Source: an uncultured Collinsella sp. (GTDB lineage Bacteria > Actinomycetota > Coriobacteriia > Coriobacteriales > Coriobacteriaceae). Taken from it: a stretch of DNA of 64,000 bases. Of this stretch, positions 33,095-42,478 are shown piece by piece (within the stretch, counting starts at the first letter, position 1; every line of letters begins with the position of its first letter). A program made the position numbers and the translations under genes. The DNA is taken from positions 1 through 64,000 of the forward strand of contig CAAFGG010000017.1 of assembly GCA_900762325.1 (NCBI GenBank). The letters run 5' to 3'. A model generated the notes under the pieces. The model was given only the letters and a program-made list of their open reading frames with translations. It was not told the origin of the DNA and searched no databases.

Positions 33095-34816
33095 TTAACG
33101 ACGGGCAGCCTTCACCAGCTCGGCAACCTTGGCGACAACCTCGTCAATCGCCACGTCCTCACGCTCGCCCGTAGCACGGTCCTTGAGCTCAACGGTACCG
33201 TTCTTAAGGCCGCGCTTGCCGAGCACCACCTGATACGGGAAGCCCATAAGGTCGTTGTCGGCAAACTTAAAGCCGGGACGCTCATCGCGATCGTCGACGA
33301 CGACCTCGATGCCCTCGGCGCACAGGCCCTCGACGATTTGGTCGCAAACGGTAGCGCACTCTTCCTTCTTGGGATCAAGCGGAATCACCGCAACCTCGTA
33401 CGGAGCGACGGAGACCGGCCAGATGATGCCGTGCTCGTCGTTGTGCTGCTCCACGACGGCAGCAAGCGAGCGGGACACACCGACGCCGTAGCAACCCATG
33501 ATCAGCGGCTTCTCCTTGCCGTCCTCATCCATAAAGGTGGCACCCATGGCCTCGGAATACTTGGTGCCCAGCTGGAAGACCTGAGAGACCTCGATGCCGC
33601 GGGCAGCGGAAAGCGGCCTGCCGCAGTGCGGGCAGGGGTCGCCGGCGACAACGGTGACCAGATCGGACCACTCATCGACGGTAAAGTCGCGCTCGGGGCA
33701 GGCACCGGTAAAGTGATAATCGACCTCGTTGGCACCGCAGGCCCACTGTTTGGACTCGCGCAGGCTCTCGTCGCAGACCAGACGAATGCCCTCGGGCAGG
33801 TTAACCGGTCCGATAAAGCCCTTATGCAGACCGTAGGTCTGGAGCTCCTCGTCGGTCATCATGCGATAGCCCTTGCCAAAAACGTGCTCGGCCTTGCAAT
33901 CGTTGAGCTCGTGATCGCCCGGAACAATGGCCACGACAGGCTTGCCCTCGGCGTCGATGAGTGCCAGCGACTTGCGCGTGCCGTTCTCGGGGAAGCCAAA
34001 GAACTTTGAAACGGCCTCGATGGTGCCCATGCCCGGAGTCTCGACCTTGGTAAGTGCACCGTCGCCAGGACCCTCGGTCACAACGACCTTGGTGCTTGCG
34101 GCCTCATCGTCGGCAGCGAAGCCGCAATCGTCGCAGTAGACGAGCGAAGCCTCACCGGCGTCAGCCAAAGCCATGTACTCGACGGAGGTATCGCCACCGA
34201 TCTCGCCGGAGTCGGCGACAACGGGCAGAGCCTTGATGTAGCAGCGCTCGCAGATGTTGGCGTAGGCCTGCTTCATCTTGTCGTACTCCTCCTGCAGACT
34301 CTCCTGCGTGGCGGAGAAGCTGTAGGCGTCCTTCATGATGAACTCGCGACCGCGCATCAGGCCAAAGCGGGGGCGGAACTCGTCGCGGAACTTGTCCTGA
34401 ATGTGGTACAGGTTGACGGGCAGCTGCTTATAGGAGCGCAGCTCGTTGCGCACCAGGGCCGTGACGGTCTCCTCGTGCGTGGGGCCCAGGACGAACTCGC
34501 GACCATGACGGTCGTCAAAGCGCACAAGCTCCTTGCCATAGGCGTCGATGCGGCCGGACTCACGCCACAGCTCGGCATCGACCATAATGGGCATCATGAG
34601 CTCCTGGGCGCCGGCGGCGTCCATCTCGTCGCGCACGATGTTCTCGATCTTGCGGATCGAGCGCCATGCGAGCGGCAGATAAGAATACAGACCGGCGGCC
34701 TCCTTGCGGATCATGCCGGCACGGAGCAGCAGGCGGTGGCTGGCGAGCTCAGCGTCCGCCGGATCCTCTTTAAGCGTCGGCGCATAGAGCTTAGACATAT
34801 ACATTGCTCGGGTCAT
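33095..34816 (-). CDS. proS: Proline--tRNA ligase (bacterial type, with INS domain)
   Basis: A 573-residue class II synthetase. Motif 2 and 3 signatures (FRDEFRPRFGLMRGREFIMKDAYSF-type region and MGCYGVGVSRSLAA) and the central inserted editing domain (about 220-400), which removes mischarged alanine, identify the E. coli-like type. Start ATG at 34816 abuts the ispG stop (TAAATG) with GAGGAG upstream inside ispG, so the two are coupled. Last gene of the rpsB-to-proS cluster before a strong terminator. Confidence 0.96.
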   Translation of the reverse strand: MTRAMYMSKLYAPTLKEDPADAELASHRLLLRAGMIRKEAAGLYSYLPLAWRSIRKIENIVRDEMDAAGAQELMMPIMVDAELWRESGRIDAYGKELVRFDDRHGREFVLGPTHEETVTALVRNELRSYKQLPVNLYHIQDKFRDEFRPRFGLMRGREFIMKDAYSFSATQESLQEEYDKMKQAYANICERCYIKALPVVADSGEIGGDTSVEYMALADAGEASLVYCDDCGFAADDEAASTKVVVTEGPGDGALTKVETPGMGTIEAVSKFFGFPENGTRKSLALIDAEGKPVVAIVPGDHELNDCKAEHVFGKGYRMMTDEELQTYGLHKGFIGPVNLPEGIRLVCDESLRESKQWACGANEVDYHFTGACPERDFTVDEWSDLVTVVAGDPCPHCGRPLSAARGIEVSQVFQLGTKYSEAMGATFMDEDGKEKPLIMGCYGVGVSRSLAAVVEQHNDEHGIIWPVSVAPYEVAVIPLDPKKEECATVCDQIVEGLCAEGIEVVVDDRDERPGFKFADNDLMGFPYQVVLGKRGLKNGTVELKDRATGEREDVAIDEVVAKVAELVKAARR

Positions 34817-35899
34817 TTATTTCTCCTCAATAAGTTTGTCGACCTCTGCCATAAGCGCGTCGACAATTTGGTCCTCAGCTACTTTACCAATGATCTGGCC
34901 ATGCGAAAAGAGCAAGGCCTGACCACGTCCGCAAGCAACGCCCAGGTCGGCATCAGAAGCCTCACCGGGGCCATTAACGGCACATCCCATCACAGCGATA
35001 GAAAGCGGCGCGGAGTAGTTCTTAAGCCGCTCGGTGACCTCCTCGGCGATGGGAATGAGGTTAACCTGGCAGCGGGCGCACGTGGGGCACGAGACAATCT
35101 CGGGGCCACGGCGACGCAGGCCCAGCGACTGCAGAATACCCCAGGCAACCGGCGGCTCCTCAACCGGATCAGCTGTGAGCGAAACACGCATGGTGTCGCC
35201 AATGCCTTCGGAAAGCAAGATACCCAAGCCTACAGAGCTCTTGATGGTGCCCTGGAGCTTGGTCCCCGCCTCCGTCACGCCCAGGTGAAGCGGAACATGG
35301 GGAATCTCGCGCGACAGGGCGCGATAAGTATCAAGCGTCGTCTGTACACTATGGGCCTTGGCGGAAAGCACGATGTTGGTAAAGCCGCGGTCTTCAAAAT
35401 GCTTGACAAAACGCTCGCTCGACATCACGAGCTTTTCGGGCTGCGTGAGGTCATCGCGCTCGGCGATATCCTGCTCAAGCGAACCGGCGTTGACACCGAT
35501 GCGAATCGCACAGCCCGCAGCGCCGGCGGCGTCGATGACGGCATCGACCTTAGCCCAATCGCCGATATTGCCGGGATTAATGCGCAGCTTGGCGGCACCA
35601 GCCTCAACGGCACCAATGGCAAGCTTATGGTTAAAGTGGATATCGGCGACGATCGGCACCGGAGACTCGGCACAGATGGTGCGGAAACCCTCAAGCGCGG
35701 CCTCGGTGGGCACGCTCACGCGCACGATATCGCAGCCAGCCTGCGCCAACGCGCACACTTGCGCAAGCGTTGCCTGGGCGTCGGCGGTATCGGTGCAAGT
35801 CATGGACTGAACCACGACCGGCGCGCCGCCACCGATCTGTACGCCGCCCACACGCACGGGGTGCGTCAGTTCGCGCGGCAAAGGATGGGATAAAGACAA
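34817..35899 (-). CDS. ispG: 4-hydroxy-3-methylbut-2-enyl diphosphate synthase
   Basis: A 360-residue 4Fe-4S enzyme converting methylerythritol cyclodiphosphate to HMBPP in the DXP pathway. The N-terminal TIM-barrel begins RVGGVQIGGGAPVVVQSMTCTDT; the C-terminal cluster cysteines are in SCPTCARC and the NGPGEASDADLG stretch is present. A TTG at 35899 is taken as the start because AGGGGAGTGTTTGGA precedes it; no ATG is suitable. It lies between rseP and proS, with dxr nearby in the same pathway. Confidence 0.93.
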   Translation of the reverse strand: MSLSHPLPRELTHPVRVGGVQIGGGAPVVVQSMTCTDTADAQATLAQVCALAQAGCDIVRVSVPTEAALEGFRTICAESPVPIVADIHFNHKLAIGAVEAGAAKLRINPGNIGDWAKVDAVIDAAGAAGCAIRIGVNAGSLEQDIAERDDLTQPEKLVMSSERFVKHFEDRGFTNIVLSAKAHSVQTTLDTYRALSREIPHVPLHLGVTEAGTKLQGTIKSSVGLGILLSEGIGDTMRVSLTADPVEEPPVAWGILQSLGLRRRGPEIVSCPTCARCQVNLIPIAEEVTERLKNYSAPLSIAVMGCAVNGPGEASDADLGVACGRGQALLFSHGQIIGKVAEDQIVDALMAEVDKLIEEK

Positions 35900-35912
35900 T
35901 CCAAACACTCCC

Positions 35913-37274
35913 CTACAGAATAAATCGAAGGATGTCGGAACGAAGCATATAGACAAACAGCAGCGCAAAGAGCGCGATGCCCACATAGCTCACAATCGTC
36001 TGGACCTTGAGAGGTAACTCGCGACCCGCAATCTTTTGAATGATCTCGATGACCAGCTTACCGCCATCGAGTGGCGGGATGGGCAGCAGGTTCATAAAGC
36101 CAAGCGAGAACGAGATGAGGGCAGCAAACGAAAGGAACGTGGCAGGGCCGGCAGCAGCAGCCTGTGAGGACATAACGCTAATACCCACGATCGAAGAAGA
36201 CTGATCGAGAATCTCCATCGTATGCTGCGGCTGGAGCAGGCGCATCACGCCATCCGCTGTCTGCACGACATAGGAAAAGGAGAGGCGAGCCGACGTGATG
36301 GGGTCCAAACGGACTACCTCCGTAGAAGCATACACACCTAACCGCTCGTCCTCTTTGAGCGCAACCGAGGTCGAATGCTGCTTGCCGTCGCGCTCATACT
36401 CAATGGCGATATCGTCCTTACCGGCGGCCTTGCCGATAGCACCGTAGACGTCCATCCAAGTGGAACATGAGACACCGTCGACCGAAAGGATCGCATCACC
36501 GGCCTCGATACCCACCTTGGCGGCAATAGACCCCTCGTCAACCTGACCGATCACGTTGGTGTCCATCGGCACGGTGACACCCGCAATGGAATAGATGCTC
36601 ATAAGGAGCAAAAAACCCGTCAGGATATTGACGAGAATGCCCGCGAGCAGCATAAAGGCGCGCTTGAGAAAGCCCTGGCCCAGATAGGTATGCGAGCGCT
36701 CTTGCGCCAAGAAATCAGCCTCGCCGCACGGCAGCTCCCACACATCGCCCTCGGCAGTCGCATGCTCGCGATCGAACCGGCGGCCGTCAAAGGTGGTGTA
36801 ACCCGCAGCGTCTCGAGGCAGTGTCTGATACTTGGTGGGATAGTAGCTCGGTGAGGGCTTCTCCCCTTCCTCATACCAAGGTGCAATGGAGCCCCAGCCC
36901 AGCAACAGAGCACAAGCCTCGAGCACATCCTCCTCGGAAAGCTCGAGCTCGACAGCAAGGTCGGCCACGGTCACGCGACCATGACGGTAGATAGCCGCGA
37001 GCACGCGATCGGCGCACGAGACATCGGTCGGATCCATACCGCAGATGGCAGCGTAGCCACCCAGCAGCAGCGGGGTCACGCCAAACTTGGTTCCAATGCG
37101 ACGCGACGTGTAATGGATGTCAAAGCGGCACGGCAGGCCCAAAAAGAACTCGGTCACACGGACGCCGCAGGCACGCGCCACCAAAAAGTGGCCGCCCTCG
37201 TGCAAAAACACGAGGACGGAAAGCATCAGCAGGCCCCAAAAGACCGATGAAAGAACGCTCAGAACAGTATCCAT
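35913..37274 (-). CDS. rseP: RseP/RasP-type site-2 intramembrane metalloprotease with inserted domain
   Basis: A 453-residue M50 zinc protease that cleaves membrane proteins within the bilayer. The zinc motif HEGGH is at residues 25-29 in the first helix; the second metal motif NLLPIPPLDGGK is near the C-terminus. A PDZ domain lies at about 245-310. Between GGYAAICGM (80) and the second helix (about 203) are roughly 120 residues where about 35 are usual. Residues 88-128 look like a helix-turn-helix (VLAAIYRHGRVTVADLAVEL), followed by a Tyr/Arg-rich stretch. ATG at 37274 is chosen without a clear ribosome binding site. Located after dxr as in most bacteria. Confidence 0.9.
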   Translation of the reverse strand: MDTVLSVLSSVFWGLLMLSVLVFLHEGGHFLVARACGVRVTEFFLGLPCRFDIHYTSRRIGTKFGVTPLLLGGYAAICGMDPTDVSCADRVLAAIYRHGRVTVADLAVELELSEEDVLEACALLLGWGSIAPWYEEGEKPSPSYYPTKYQTLPRDAAGYTTFDGRRFDREHATAEGDVWELPCGEADFLAQERSHTYLGQGFLKRAFMLLAGILVNILTGFLLLMSIYSIAGVTVPMDTNVIGQVDEGSIAAKVGIEAGDAILSVDGVSCSTWMDVYGAIGKAAGKDDIAIEYERDGKQHSTSVALKEDERLGVYASTEVVRLDPITSARLSFSYVVQTADGVMRLLQPQHTMEILDQSSSIVGISVMSSQAAAAGPATFLSFAALISFSLGFMNLLPIPPLDGGKLVIEIIQKIAGRELPLKVQTIVSYVGIALFALLFVYMLRSDILRFIL

Positions 37275-37299
37275 AAAACGAAAAAGCAATCCTTATGGG

Positions 37300-38487
37300 T
37301 TAGGAACGGGTTGCGGCGAGTACCTGCACAGCCTTTTCACGCGCCCACGCATCGATGTCGCGAAGCTGCTCAAACGAATCGACAGCCTGCATATCGTGGG
37401 CATCCATGCAGGATTCCACAATGCGATCGATATCGGTAAAGCTGCAGCCATCGTGCAGGAAGGCATCAACGGCGACCTCGTTGGCGGCATTGAGCACGCA
37501 CGGCATGGTGCCACCCGTCTTGCCGGCACGCTCGGCCAGTGCCAGACAGCGGAAGGTATCCATGTCGGCAGCATCAAACGTGAGCTGCCCCAGCTCGCGA
37601 AAATCAATACGAGGCGCCGGGGTATCCCAACGCTCGGGATACGAGAACGCGAACTGGATGGGAATACGCATGTCGGAAGCACCGAGATGCGCCATCACAG
37701 AGCCGTCGGCGAACTCGACCATAGAGTGAATCTTGGACTGACGCTGCACGACCACGTTAATGAAATCGAGGTCGCAGTTGAACAGATGCATGGCCTCAAT
37801 GCGCTCCAGGCCCTTGTTCATGAGGGTGGCGGAGTCGATGGTGATCTTGGCACCCATGGCCCACGTGGGATGTGCGAGGGCATCGGCACGCGTCACGCGG
37901 TCGAGCTCGTCGCGTGTGCGGCCAAAGAACGGACCGCCCGAGCAGGTGAGCCAAATACAATGAGCTTCGCGTGGGTTCTCCCCCAGATAGCACTGGTAGA
38001 TGGCGGAGTGCTCAGAGTCGACTGGAATAAGCTGGCCCGGTTGCGCCAACGGCATAAGCAAGTCGCCACCGACGACGAGGGACTCCTTGTTGGCAAGGGC
38101 AAGGCGCTTATTTGAGGTCAAGGCCGCATGGCTCGCCTCCAGACCGGCGGCACCCACAATAGCGACGAGCACGCAGTCGACATCGTCGCGACGCGCGAGC
38201 TCGCAAACCGCCTGCGCGCCAACGCCGAGCTTCGTGCCCTCGGGCAACTCCTGCAGCACGGCGTCATCGCCATGAGCGACATCGGCCACGGCAACCGCCG
38301 AAACCGAAAACTCGCGGGCAGCGGCAACGAGCTCGGAGGTACTGGAGTTAACGGACAGCGCCGTCACCTGCAGGCGATCGGCATGCTGGCGGCACACATC
38401 GAGCGCCTGGGTGCCAATGGAGCCCGTACAACCCAGGATGGCAACACGGAGGCGTCCATCGGCGCCATACGTCGTCTGGAATGACAT
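37300..38487 (-). CDS. dxr: 1-deoxy-D-xylulose 5-phosphate reductoisomerase
   Basis: A 395-residue NADPH-dependent enzyme, the first committed step of the DXP isoprenoid pathway. The NADPH motif LGCTGSIGTQALDVC opens the protein; ALANKESLVVGG, the metal/substrate stretch PVDSEHSAIYQC and the catalytic SGGPF region follow. Start ATG at 38487 overlaps the cdsA stop in TAATG. With ispG and uppS in the same cluster, it feeds undecaprenyl carrier synthesis. Confidence 0.97.
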   Translation of the reverse strand: MSFQTTYGADGRLRVAILGCTGSIGTQALDVCRQHADRLQVTALSVNSSTSELVAAAREFSVSAVAVADVAHGDDAVLQELPEGTKLGVGAQAVCELARRDDVDCVLVAIVGAAGLEASHAALTSNKRLALANKESLVVGGDLLMPLAQPGQLIPVDSEHSAIYQCYLGENPREAHCIWLTCSGGPFFGRTRDELDRVTRADALAHPTWAMGAKITIDSATLMNKGLERIEAMHLFNCDLDFINVVVQRQSKIHSMVEFADGSVMAHLGASDMRIPIQFAFSYPERWDTPAPRIDFRELGQLTFDAADMDTFRCLALAERAGKTGGTMPCVLNAANEVAVDAFLHDGCSFTDIDRIVESCMDAHDMQAVDSFEQLRDIDAWAREKAVQVLAATRS

Positions 38488-39386
38488 TACAGCACGCCTC
38501 CGATCATCAGCATCAGCTGCGCGGTGATGCAGCCGAAGATAAGCGAATCGCTACGATCGAGCATGCCGCCGTGGCCCGGGATAAGGTTACCGGAATCCTT
38601 AACGCCCACACCGCGCTTGATGCGCGACTCGATAAGGTCGCCGATAACGCCCAGAATGGACACCACCACGCCGCACAGCAGCGCATAGGGCAGGCTGAGC
38701 TTGTAGAAGTGCGTCGCCCACAGGATGAGCCAAATCAAAACCGAACCCAGGATGCCGCCGACAAACCCCTCCCAGCTCTTTTTGGGAGAGATCTTGGGAA
38801 CCATCTTGTGTTTGCCGATACGGCTACCCACGATGTAGGCAAACGAATCGGAGACCCAAAGGGACGCGCAAACGCCCACCGAAAGCAGGGCGCCGGCAAA
38901 ACCGGGCACGGCATCGCGCAGCAGCACGATAGCCGACAGCATAAAGCCAGTGTAGATGGGACCCATGAGCGTTACGGCCACATCAGAAATGCGGGTACGC
39001 GGCGACCAGACATACCAAATGCCCACAGCGAGCATCAGGGCAAAAAGCAGGGCATTCAACAACATCGAATCGCCCAACGCCGACAGCGGAAAGAGTACGG
39101 CGGCAGCGATACCCATGCGCTCGTTAGCCATCTTGCCATCGAGCCTCGTCATACGGAAAAACTCATAGCAGCACAGACCGCTCATGACAGAAACAAAGAT
39201 GGCCGTGGGCACGATTCCCAAAACCAGGCACAGGATAAAGACAACGGCGTAGACGATACCGGCGGCGGCACGGGTAATAAAGCCCGCAAGCCACGAACCG
39301 GTGCCATTCTTCGCTGCGGGCGCTCCCGCAGCGACAGCCTTGCGCTCAGATGTCTTGGGAGCAGTTGCCTTGGGACGATCGGACAC
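38487..39386 (-). CDS. cdsA: Phosphatidate cytidylyltransferase (CDP-diglyceride synthase)
   Basis: A 299-residue polytopic membrane enzyme making CDP-diacylglycerol for phospholipid synthesis. The C-terminal family signature SRIKRGVGVKDSGNLIPGHGG followed by LDR is intact, and about eight membrane helices are evident. An extra N-terminal stretch of about 30 Lys/Ala-rich residues precedes the first helix. The start is GTG at 39386 behind GAGGAGGCTTAATC at the end of uppS. Confidence 0.95.
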   Translation of the reverse strand: MSDRPKATAPKTSERKAVAAGAPAAKNGTGSWLAGFITRAAAGIVYAVVFILCLVLGIVPTAIFVSVMSGLCCYEFFRMTRLDGKMANERMGIAAAVLFPLSALGDSMLLNALLFALMLAVGIWYVWSPRTRISDVAVTLMGPIYTGFMLSAIVLLRDAVPGFAGALLSVGVCASLWVSDSFAYIVGSRIGKHKMVPKISPKKSWEGFVGGILGSVLIWLILWATHFYKLSLPYALLCGVVVSILGVIGDLIESRIKRGVGVKDSGNLIPGHGGMLDRSDSLIFGCITAQLMLMIGGVL

Positions 39387-39388
39387 GA

Positions 39389-40183
39389 TTAAGCCTCCTC
39401 GGTCTTGCTCAGACCACCAAACCTACGGTCACGGCCCTGATAGGCCAAAATGGCGTCGACAAGGCCCCAACGATCAAAGTCGGGCCAATAGGTATCGGTG
39501 ACGTAGAATTCGGAATAAGCCACCTGCCACAGCAGATAGTTCGAAAGACGCAGCTCACCAGAAGTGCGAATCACAAGCTCAGGATCGGGAAGGCCGGCGG
39601 TATAAAGGTGGGAAGCCACCATGTCGTCATCAATTGCGGCAGGATCGATCTTACCGGCGGCAGCGTCGACTGCAATCTGACGGACAGCGCGGGTAATCTC
39701 GGCACGCGCGCCGTAGTTGACGGCAAGCGCCAGCGTCATACCGGTGTGATCAGCGCACTCGGCAAGACCGCGTTCAAAAACGTCGCGGGTCTTCTTGGGC
39801 AGCGCGGAAATGTCACCCAAAAAGACAACGCGCACGTTTTCGCGCTTCAGAAGCGGCAGCTCGTCGATAAACGTCTTGGCAAACAGATGCATCAAGACGT
39901 TGACCTCATGCTGCGGGCGGTTCCAGTTTTCGGTAGAAAACGCATAGGCAGAAAGCACGTCGACGCCCAGACGCACGCAGGCAGTAATGATCTCGCGCAG
40001 CGAGACGATACCCGCCTTGTGGCCCTCGGTGCGTGCAAGACCGCGCGACGTGGCCCAACGGCCGTTGCCGTCCATGATGCACGAGATATGGTGCGGAATG
40101 TTATTGAGGTCAAGGTCGGAAAAACCGACGCCCGCAGGGGCGTCGGCAAAGTACTCGACCAGTTTATGCTCGTCGTATTGCAC
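39389..40183 (-). CDS. uppS: Undecaprenyl diphosphate synthase (isoprenyl transferase)
   Basis: A 264-residue cis-prenyltransferase that extends farnesyl diphosphate to the wall lipid carrier. The catalytic Asp is in IMDGNGRWA, and the STENWNRP and RTSGELRLSNYLLWQ signatures follow. A GTG at 40183 is the start, with GGAG 8 nt upstream, immediately after the frr stop. A short N-terminal extension precedes the usual HISCIMDGNG start. Confidence 0.96.
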   Translation of the reverse strand: MQYDEHKLVEYFADAPAGVGFSDLDLNNIPHHISCIMDGNGRWATSRGLARTEGHKAGIVSLREIITACVRLGVDVLSAYAFSTENWNRPQHEVNVLMHLFAKTFIDELPLLKRENVRVVFLGDISALPKKTRDVFERGLAECADHTGMTLALAVNYGARAEITRAVRQIAVDAAAGKIDPAAIDDDMVASHLYTAGLPDPELVIRTSGELRLSNYLLWQVAYSEFYVTDTYWPDFDRWGLVDAILAYQGRDRRFGGLSKTEEA

Positions 40184-40184
40184 C

Positions 40185-40721
40185 TTAGATCTCCATGACC
40201 TCGGCTTCTTTTTCCTTCAGAAGCTCCTCGACCTTGGCGACATACTCATCGGTGTGCTTCTGGACCTTGGCCTGCTCGCGACGGACATCGTCCTCGGTGA
40301 GTTCCTCATCGCGCTCGAGCTTGTTGTTGAAGTCGCGACGGATGTTACGGATAGACACCTTGGCCTGCTCGGCGTACTCGCGGCACTCCTTGACGAGCTC
40401 GCGACGGCGCTCCTCGGTGGGAGCCGGGAACGGCAGACGAACGACGGTGCCATCGGAGTTGGGGGTAATACCCAGATCGGAAGCGCCGATGGCCTTGACG
40501 ATAGCATTGATGAGTGCCTTGTCCCACGGCTCGATGAGCAGCATGTGGGCCTCGGGGGTCTTGACGGCGGCAACCTGCGTGACCGGCGTGGGAACACCGT
40601 AATAATCGACGGTGATGTCGGACAGAATGTTGGCATTGGCGCGGCCGGTACGGACCTTGGAGAAGTTATGCTTGAGGGACTCGAGCGACTTGTCCATATG
40701 GGCGGTGATGTTCTCTGCCAT
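40185..40721 (-). CDS. frr: Ribosome recycling factor
   Basis: A 178-residue factor that splits the post-termination ribosome with EF-G. The three-helix bundle and beta domain are evident: the FSKVRTGRANANIL stretch, the YYGVPTPVTQVA domain II and the RNIRRDFNNKLE helix. Length is slightly below the usual 185. ATG at 40721 follows AGGAGGATTAAGC. Directly between pyrH and uppS, the standard order. Confidence 0.97.
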   Translation of the reverse strand: MAENITAHMDKSLESLKHNFSKVRTGRANANILSDITVDYYGVPTPVTQVAAVKTPEAHMLLIEPWDKALINAIVKAIGASDLGITPNSDGTVVRLPFPAPTEERRRELVKECREYAEQAKVSIRNIRRDFNNKLERDEELTEDDVRREQAKVQKHTDEYVAKVEELLKEKEAEVMEI

Positions 40722-40723
40722 GC

Positions 40724-41446
40724 TTAATCCTCCTGATAGACGAGCGTGCCGACGGGCTCACCCGCGAGCGCGCGCTTGACGGTGTCCTCGCCATCGATGT
40801 TGAGGACCAAAATCGGCATACGGTTATCCTGGCACAGTGCCGTAGCCGTGGAATCCATAACCTGCAGACCGCGGACGAGAACCTCGTGATAGGTAATCTT
40901 GTCAAAGCGGACGGCATCGGCGCACTTGACGGGATCCTTGTCGTAGATACCGTCGACCTTGGTGGCCTTAATCAGAATCTCCGCACCGATCTCGCAGGCA
41001 CGAAGGGCCGCGGCGGTGTCAGTCGTAAAGTACGGATTGCCCGAACCGGCGGCGAAGATAACGACATTGCCCTTGGACAGGTGGTTGATGGCGCGACGAC
41101 GAATATAGGGCTCGCAAATCTCGTTCATCTGGATAGCGCTCATAACGCGGCAAGGAACATCGTTATGCTCGAAAGCATCCTGAAGGGCAAGCGCGTTCAT
41201 AACGGTTGCCAGCATACCCATGTAATCGGCCTGAGCACGCTCCATGCCACCGGCAGCACCGGCCATGCCGCGGAAAATATTGCCGCCGCCGACAACGACG
41301 CCGACCTCATGGCCAACGGCGAGCAGCTCCTTGACCTGCTTGGCAAGATGGTCGGTAACCTTGGGGTCGATGCCATAGTGGCCATCGCCCATCAGTGCTT
41401 CGCCGGAAAGCTTAAGAAGCACGCGTTTATATCGGATGTCGGACAA
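40724..41446 (-). CDS. pyrH: UMP kinase
   Basis: A 240-residue amino-acid-kinase-fold enzyme that phosphorylates UMP. LKLSGEAL at the start, VVVGGGNIFRG, and TKVDGIYDKDP mark the ATP and UMP sites. The start is TTG at 41446 behind GGAGGATCGCT; the first in-frame ATG would remove the conserved LKLSGEAL. It links the ribosomal cluster to pyrimidine supply. A terminator for tsf lies just upstream, so readthrough or a separate promoter must drive it. Confidence 0.96.
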   Translation of the reverse strand: MSDIRYKRVLLKLSGEALMGDGHYGIDPKVTDHLAKQVKELLAVGHEVGVVVGGGNIFRGMAGAAGGMERAQADYMGMLATVMNALALQDAFEHNDVPCRVMSAIQMNEICEPYIRRRAINHLSKGNVVIFAAGSGNPYFTTDTAAALRACEIGAEILIKATKVDGIYDKDPVKCADAVRFDKITYHEVLVRGLQVMDSTATALCQDNRMPILVLNIDGEDTVKRALAGEPVGTLVYQED

Positions 41447-41486
41447 AGCGATCCTCCTTTAATTAGACTCTCAATATGATATCAAA

Positions 41487-41540
41487 GGCTCTGATAAGAG
41501 CCATGAAAAAGCAGGCTGTGAGTAAAACCCACAGCCTGCT
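41487..41540 (-). terminator. Terminator of rpsB-tsf (tandem hairpins)
   Basis: On the minus strand AGCAGGCTGTG pairs perfectly with CACAGCCTGCT (41510-41520 with 41530-41540), followed by TTTTC. A second small hairpin, GGCTCT/AGAGCC (41487-41502), follows it and ends in TTTGAT. The pair lies between tsf and pyrH. Confidence 0.85.
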
Positions 41541-41563
41541 CATTACCAACTACAAGAGCTTAT

Positions 41564-42433
41564 TTACTCGCCACGGACCAGACGGTCGAAGGCAACGACG
41601 GTAATGGTGTCGCCAAGCTCCTTGGAGACCTGCTCAGCGTACTTCTTGATGGTGAGGGAGCTGTCCTTGATGAACTCCTGCTCGGTGAGCACGGACTGCT
41701 TGTAGAACTTCTCCAGACGGCCGACAGCCATCTTCTCCTGGATAGCCTCGGGCTTGCCGGACTCGGCAGCCTGAGCCATGTAGATCTGCTTCTCGTGCTC
41801 GACGGTCTCGGCCGGAACCTGATCGCGGGTAGCGCAGATCGGGGCGACGGCGGCAACCTGAAGGGCAACGTCGTGAGCGAAGGCCTTGAAGGACTCAGCC
41901 TGAGCAGTCTCGGCCTTCTCGAAAGCAAACTCGACGAGGACGCCGATCTTACCACCCATGTGGATGTAAGAAGCGAGAGCGCCGTTCTCGGCCTTGCGGG
42001 CGGCGAAGCGTGAGATCTTCATGTTCTCGCCCATGATGTGAATCATCTCGGTGAGCTCGGAGGAAACGGTCTCCTCGCCCATCGGCTTCTCGAGCAGAGC
42101 GTCGACGTCAGCAGGCTCGGTGGTAGCGACAACCTCAGCGACCTTGGAAGCAAAGCCGGTGAACTTGGCGTTGGAGCCAACGAAGTCGGTCTCGCAGGAG
42201 AGCTCGAGCAGAGCGCCGGTCTTGCCATCCTCGGAGACGAACGCGGCGACAGCGCCCTCGTTGGTCTCACGGCCAGCCTTCTTGGCAGCCTTGGCAAGGC
42301 CGTTCTTGCGCAGAACGTCGACAGCGGCGTCCATGTCGCCGTCAGCCTCGACGAGAGCCTTCTTGCACTCCATCATCGGGGAGTCGGTCATCTCGCGGAG
42401 CTGCTTGACCATAGCGGCGGTAATCTGGGCCAT
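41564..42433 (-). CDS. tsf: Elongation factor Ts
   Basis: A 289-residue nucleotide exchange factor for EF-Tu. The N-terminal UBA-like domain (ITAAMVKQLREMTDSPMMEC) and the TDFV core motif are present. ATG at 42433 is preceded by AAAGGAACCACA; an in-frame start five codons further upstream overlaps that site. Follows rpsB by 45 nt and shares its promoter. Confidence 0.97.
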   Translation of the reverse strand: MAQITAAMVKQLREMTDSPMMECKKALVEADGDMDAAVDVLRKNGLAKAAKKAGRETNEGAVAAFVSEDGKTGALLELSCETDFVGSNAKFTGFASKVAEVVATTEPADVDALLEKPMGEETVSSELTEMIHIMGENMKISRFAARKAENGALASYIHMGGKIGVLVEFAFEKAETAQAESFKAFAHDVALQVAAVAPICATRDQVPAETVEHEKQIYMAQAAESGKPEAIQEKMAVGRLEKFYKQSVLTEQEFIKDSSLTIKKYAEQVSKELGDTITVVAFDRLVRGE

Positions 42434-42478
42434 TGTGGTTCCTTTCAAAGAGATGAAAAAGAATTAACTAAGACTGAT

